Of a DNA stretch of 6,130 nucleotides, positions 5,658 through 6,130 are shown piece by piece. The notes beneath the pieces are model-generated. The model was not told the DNA's origin. It made no database searches and saw only the letters and a list, made by a program, of their open reading frames with translations. Position 1 is the stretch's first letter. Each line of letters starts with the position of its first letter. Source of the stretch: Candidatus Glassiibacteriota bacterium (GTDB lineage Bacteria; Gemmatimonadota; Glassbacteria; GWA2-58-10). The DNA is taken from NCBI GenBank assembly GCA_016934095.1, contig JAFGTO010000093.1:1-6130 (forward strand), in the 5' to 3' direction. The translations under genes were made by a program, and so were the position numbers.

Positions 5658-6098
5658 TCACTTTTTCTTGGCGCATTTGCTGCAAAAACCGTAGATATCC
5701 AGCTTGTGGTTGGTAATCATGAAATCATGCTGCTCGGCCACCTGGATCTGCAGCTCCTCGATAGTGTCGTTCTTGAATTCCAGTACCTTGTTACAGGATA
5801 TGCAAACCAGGTGGTCGTGGTGCCAGTCCTCGCGCACGGCCTCGAATCTCTTGAACCTTTTGCCGAAACGGTGCTGGACCACCAGGCCGCTCTTGATCAT
5901 CACGTCCAGAGTCCGGTAGATCGAGGCGATGGAGGCGGAAATCTTGCGCTGTCGCAGCAGGCTTTGGATGTCCTCCACGCTCAGGTGGCCTTTGGAGTTG
6001 AATATCACCTCGGCGATCCTGCGTCTCTGCCGGGTCACCAGATAACCGTTATCTCTCAGAAATTTCAGGAACCGGTCGTTCAGGTCTTCGTGCATCAT
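5658..6098 (-). CDS. fur: Fur-family ferric uptake regulator
   Basis: A 146-aa metal-dependent DNA-binding repressor, normal length for Fur. The N-terminal winged helix (about 1-85) includes RQRRRIAEVIF and the recognition-helix region ASIASIYRTLDVM (about 55-67). The C-terminal dimerisation and metal domain has HHDH (93-96), E107 and H124/H131. Two CxxC pairs, C99-C102 and C139-C142, match the structural zinc site. H38, E86, H94 and H96 correspond to metal ligands seen in Fur proteins. The HHDHLVC form and both zinc pairs favour Fur over Zur or PerR, but metal specificity cannot be settled from sequence. Two ATGs are adjacent, at 6098 and 6095. GGAGG lies only 1 nt before the first and 4 nt before the second, so the second (145 aa) may be the used start. 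No Fur box is visible in the 32 bp of upstream sequence in the window. Confidence 0.93.
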   Translation of the reverse strand: MMHEDLNDRFLKFLRDNGYLVTRQRRRIAEVIFNSKGHLSVEDIQSLLRQRKISASIASIYRTLDVMIKSGLVVQHRFGKRFKRFEAVREDWHHDHLVCISCNKVLEFKNDTIEELQIQVAEQHDFMITNHKLDIYGFCSKCAKKK

Positions 6099-6130
6099 TC
6101 CTCCGGGAGTTTATTAGAGCTTCCGGGAGA

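Overview
The window looks like ordinary chromosomal sequence from a Gram-negative bacterium of moderately high GC. It holds five protein genes in three transcription blocks. The presence of lnt, which matures lipoproteins at the outer face of the inner membrane, argues for a diderm cell. The form of ribosomal protein S1, the MPW-type active-site loop of Lnt and a secreted CBM9-like protein would fit an FCB-superphylum or related candidate-phylum bacterium. That placement is an inference; nothing here fixes the taxon.

Layout: Positions 1-2357 (minus strand) carry rpsA for ribosomal protein S1, whose 3' end runs off the left edge. This S1 has six S1 domains between two long acidic low-complexity arms, and each arm contains in-frame tandem repeats (57 bp in the C-terminal arm, 54 bp in the N-terminal arm). 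Its 107-bp upstream gap holds a good sigma-70-type promoter, two small inverted repeats, a distant but strong Shine-Dalgarno sequence and a possible 20-codon leader ORF overlapping the rpsA start. Positions 2465-3148 (minus) encode a PlsC-type 1-acylglycerol-3-phosphate acyltransferase. Across a 104-bp divergent gap, 3253-4791 (plus) encodes apolipoprotein N-acyltransferase (lnt). It converges, with 13 bp between, on 4805-5563 (minus), a secreted CBM9-like beta-sandwich protein that most likely starts at a TTG codon. Upstream on the same strand, 5658-6098 encodes a Fur-family metalloregulator. A strong GC-rich hairpin lies between fur and the CBM9 gene.

Function: plsC and lnt both serve the cell envelope (phospholipid synthesis and lipoprotein acylation) and share a divergent control region. 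plsC next to rpsA resembles the cmk-plsC-rpsA type of cluster known from other bacteria, but cmk is not in the expected place. fur and the CBM9-like gene are codirectional and may be partly co-transcribed; nothing visible ties the CBM9 protein to metal homeostasis.

I see no mobile element, CRISPR array, RNA gene, defence system or biosynthetic cluster, and no clear undescribed system. The most unusual items are the repeat-bearing S1 arms and the rpsA leader. No gene-free stretch exceeds about 110 bp.
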